Origin: Neorhizobium galegae bv. officinalis
Lineage (GTDB): Bacteria; Pseudomonadota; Alphaproteobacteria; Rhizobiales; Rhizobiaceae
Direction: 5' to 3'
DNA length: 64,000 nt
Assembly (NCBI GenBank): GCA_000985875.1
Contig: CCRI01000004.1
Span: 397,110-461,109 of the forward strand
In this document: one piece after another, positions 62,531 through 64,000 of the stretch
Numbering within the stretch: the first letter of the stretch is position 1
Layout of the letters: the number at the start of each line of letters is the position of its first letter
Program-made: the position numbers and the translations under genes
Notes under the pieces: model-generated
Seen by the model: only the letters and a program-made list of their open reading frames with translations
The model's database searches: none
What the model was told of the DNA's origin: nothing

Positions 62531-63565
62531 TTACGCCCAGCCCTGAAGTTCGCGGCGGACGACCTTTTCCAGCACGGTCATGCCGCCGGGGCTGTCGTTC
62601 AGACAGGGAATATGCGCGAACTTTTCGCCGCCGTGATGCAGGAAGATCTCGCCCGCCTCGCCGGCGATCTCTTCCAGAGTTTCCAGACAGTCGGAAACGA
62701 AGCCGGGGTTCATCACCGCGATCCGCTTGACGCCGTCATGGGCGAGCTTTTCGACCGTCTTGTCGGTATAGGGCTGCAGCCATTCCTCCGGCCCGAAACG
62801 GGACTGGAAGGTGATCATGAAATTTTTGTCCGTGAAGCCGAGCGCCTCCTTTAGGAGCCGCGCCGTCTTCTGGCAATGGCAGTAATAGGGATCTCCCGCC
62901 TTGAAATAGGATTGCGGGATGCCGTGGAAGGAAGCGATCAGCATTTCCGGCTCCCAGTCGAGCGCCGCATATTTCGCCCTGACGGAATCCGCCAGCGCCT
63001 CGATATAGGCCGGCTCGTCGTGATAGGGCGGCACGGTGCGCAGGGCCGGCTGCCAGCGCAGCTTCATCAGGTGTTCGAAGGCCTTGTCGTTGACGGTGGC
63101 GGTGGTGGAGGCCGCATATTGCGGATAGAGCGGGAAGAGGAGGATCTTCTCGCAGCCCTTCTCCTTCAGCGCGTCGATGCGCTCGGCGATCGACGGCTTG
63201 CCGTAGCGCATCGCCCAGTCGACGGCGACGTTCGGCAGGTCCTTCAGCCGCTCGGCCATCAGTTCGCCCTGGCTGCGGGTATAGGTGCGCAGATAGCTTT
63301 CGTTGCGATCCTTGTTCCAGATCGCCTCATAGGCCTTGCCCACCTTCTGCGGCCGCTTGTTGAGGACGATGCCGTAGAGGATCGGATACCAGTACAGCCG
63401 CGACCATTCGATCACCCGCTTGTCGGACAGAAACTCCGCCAGGTAGCGCCGCATCGGCCAGTAGTCCGTGCCATCAGGCGTCCCGAGATTGACGAGCAGG
63501 ACCCCGACCTTGCCGAAACTCACCTTCGGATGATCGGAGGGCATGTGGGCGGAATGGGAGGTCAT
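62531..63565 (-). CDS. hemH: Ferrochelatase (protoporphyrin ferrochelatase)
   Basis: A 344-residue enzyme inserting Fe(II) into protoporphyrin IX, last step of protoheme synthesis. Motifs: VGVLLVNLGTPDGTDYWPMRRYL at the N-terminus, FPLYPQYAASTTATV, and SFHGIPQSYFKAGDPYYCHCQKT with the catalytic His. FQSRFGPEEWLQPYT and NPGFVSDCLETLEEI follow. I chose MTSHSAHMPSD at 63565; the next ATG at 63547 is possible and no strong SD is seen. A heme gene near an iron importer gene may be coincidence. Confidence 0.93.
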   Translation of the reverse strand: MTSHSAHMPSDHPKVSFGKVGVLLVNLGTPDGTDYWPMRRYLAEFLSDKRVIEWSRLYWYPILYGIVLNKRPQKVGKAYEAIWNKDRNESYLRTYTRSQGELMAERLKDLPNVAVDWAMRYGKPSIAERIDALKEKGCEKILLFPLYPQYAASTTATVNDKAFEHLMKLRWQPALRTVPPYHDEPAYIEALADSVRAKYAALDWEPEMLIASFHGIPQSYFKAGDPYYCHCQKTARLLKEALGFTDKNFMITFQSRFGPEEWLQPYTDKTVEKLAHDGVKRIAVMNPGFVSDCLETLEEIAGEAGEIFLHHGGEKFAHIPCLNDSPGGMTVLEKVVRRELQGWA

Positions 63566-63620
63566 GCGGATACTTTCGGTTGAACGATAGGCGTGCGCTT
63601 TATCTGCGGGATTACTTAGG

Positions 63621-63652
63621 AAGAAAAACCGGCCCGGGAAAGCCCGGGCCGG
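63621..63652 (-). terminator. Rho-independent terminator of the LysM gene
   Basis: Perfect 10-bp stem (CCGGCCCGGG with CCCGGGCCGG, loop AAAG) followed on the minus strand by TTTTTCTT, 44 bases after the stop at 63697. Confidence 0.9.
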
Positions 63653-63696
63653 CCAAAGAAAACGGGACAAATTGTCCTTGTCAGCGATGCCGCGGC

Positions 63697-64000
63697 TTAT
63701 TTCGCCGGCAGTTCCAGCTCGGCGCCGACCTGGATGACATTCGGATGGCGCAGCGAGTTCAGCTTGGCAATCTCGGTCCACTTCTCGCCGTCGCCATAGG
63801 TGGCTTCAGCGATCTTCCAGAGCGAGTCACCCTTGACGACCGTATATTTGGTCGGGCCGGCCGGCTTTGCAGCGGTTGCCGCCGGAGTAGCCGGCGCTGC
63901 CGCCATGGTGTTCGGAGCCGGCGCCGCCGGTGCGGGAGCCGCCGGCTTGGGGGCGGCCGGAGCGGCTGCCATCGTGTTCGGCGCAGGTGCTGCGGGTGCT
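63697..64000 (-). CDS. LysM-domain peptidoglycan-binding protein (partial, 5' end outside window)
   Basis: About 101 C-terminal residues are visible. The last 50 are a LysM domain (KYTVVKGDSLWKIAEATYGDGE, then WTEIAKLNSLRHPNVIQVG). Before it is an Ala/Pro-rich low-complexity linker with APAPNTMAAAPA at least twice. The frame stays open to the window edge, so the Met at 63972 is not the true start. Such proteins bind glycan strands in the cell wall; no signal peptide or catalytic domain can be seen here. Confidence 0.85.
   Translation of the reverse strand, partial: APAAPAPNTMAAAPAAPKPAAPAPAAPAPNTMAAAPATPAATAAKPAGPTKYTVVKGDSLWKIAEATYGDGEKWTEIAKLNSLRHPNVIQVGAELELPAK

Overview
The window is a chromosomal segment of an alphaproteobacterium, almost certainly of the Rhizobiaceae (Rhizobium/Agrobacterium/Sinorhizobium group). 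The evidence is the high G+C content, the glgP-glgB-glgC-glgA-pgm order, a cpdR / N-formylglutamate amidohydrolase / mmgR-type sRNA / hisN neighbourhood, EcfG-type and RpoH-type promoters, and dispersed palindromic intergenic repeats of rhizobial type. I see no prophage, IS element, CRISPR array or rRNA. One tRNA (Val-GAC) is present. The G+C-rich sequence creates many long antisense open frames, which I left out.

Layout. 1-8993 (minus): glycogen operon glgP-glgB-glgC-glgA-pgm, with pgm running off the left edge. 9193-10494: an orphan TadG-like von Willebrand protein. 10618-17245 (minus): a three-gene operon of transglutaminase-like and permuted ATP-grasp / alpha-E proteins, a conserved but biochemically uncharacterised system. 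17350-18870: an oxidoreductase gene broken by a one-base deletion, divergent from an intact marR with two matching operators. 18867-22550 (minus): a TetR-controlled HlyD/ABC-2 exporter operon. 22933-25435: an SbmA/YddA-type ABC protein whose ATPase domain has lost its catalytic motifs, followed by a DUF1003 membrane protein. 25603-30238: a small exported protein, an alpha/beta hydrolase, an M19 dipeptidase and a UvrD-like helicase. 30563-34262: a ferric-iron ABC importer operon. 34326-39841: an IMPase-family enzyme, a DUF1328 stress protein, a small CxxC protein, tRNA-Val, cpdR, an N-formylglutamate amidohydrolase, an mmgR/suhB-type sRNA, hisN and a hydrolase. 40041-41990: a YCII/DGPF protein, a heat-shock hsp20 gene with a ROSE-like RNA thermometer, and a MazEF-type toxin-antitoxin pair. 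42007-45241: an SBF-like transporter divergent from a LysR gene, and threonine aldolase. 45722-51975: gltB-gltD. 52239-64000: a probable SGNH pseudo-hydrolase, a lytic transglycosylase, galU, a Nudix gene, an outer-membrane barrel, kdsD, nfeD/SPFH, queC under a preQ1-I riboswitch, an MBL hydrolase, hemH and a LysM protein cut by the right edge.

How it fits together. Most genes serve central metabolism and the envelope: carbon storage, ammonia assimilation, UDP-glucose and Kdo synthesis, heme and queuosine synthesis, and iron uptake. The strongest leads are the ATP-grasp/alpha-E/transglutaminase operon, the catalytically degenerate ABC protein, the SGNH protein lacking Ser and His, the sRNA with a palindrome beside its promoter, and several cis-regulatory RNAs (preQ1 switch, ROSE element, a hairpin inside the iron operon, and a cluster of three hairpins upstream of hsp20). 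All calls come from reading the sequence; no database search was run.
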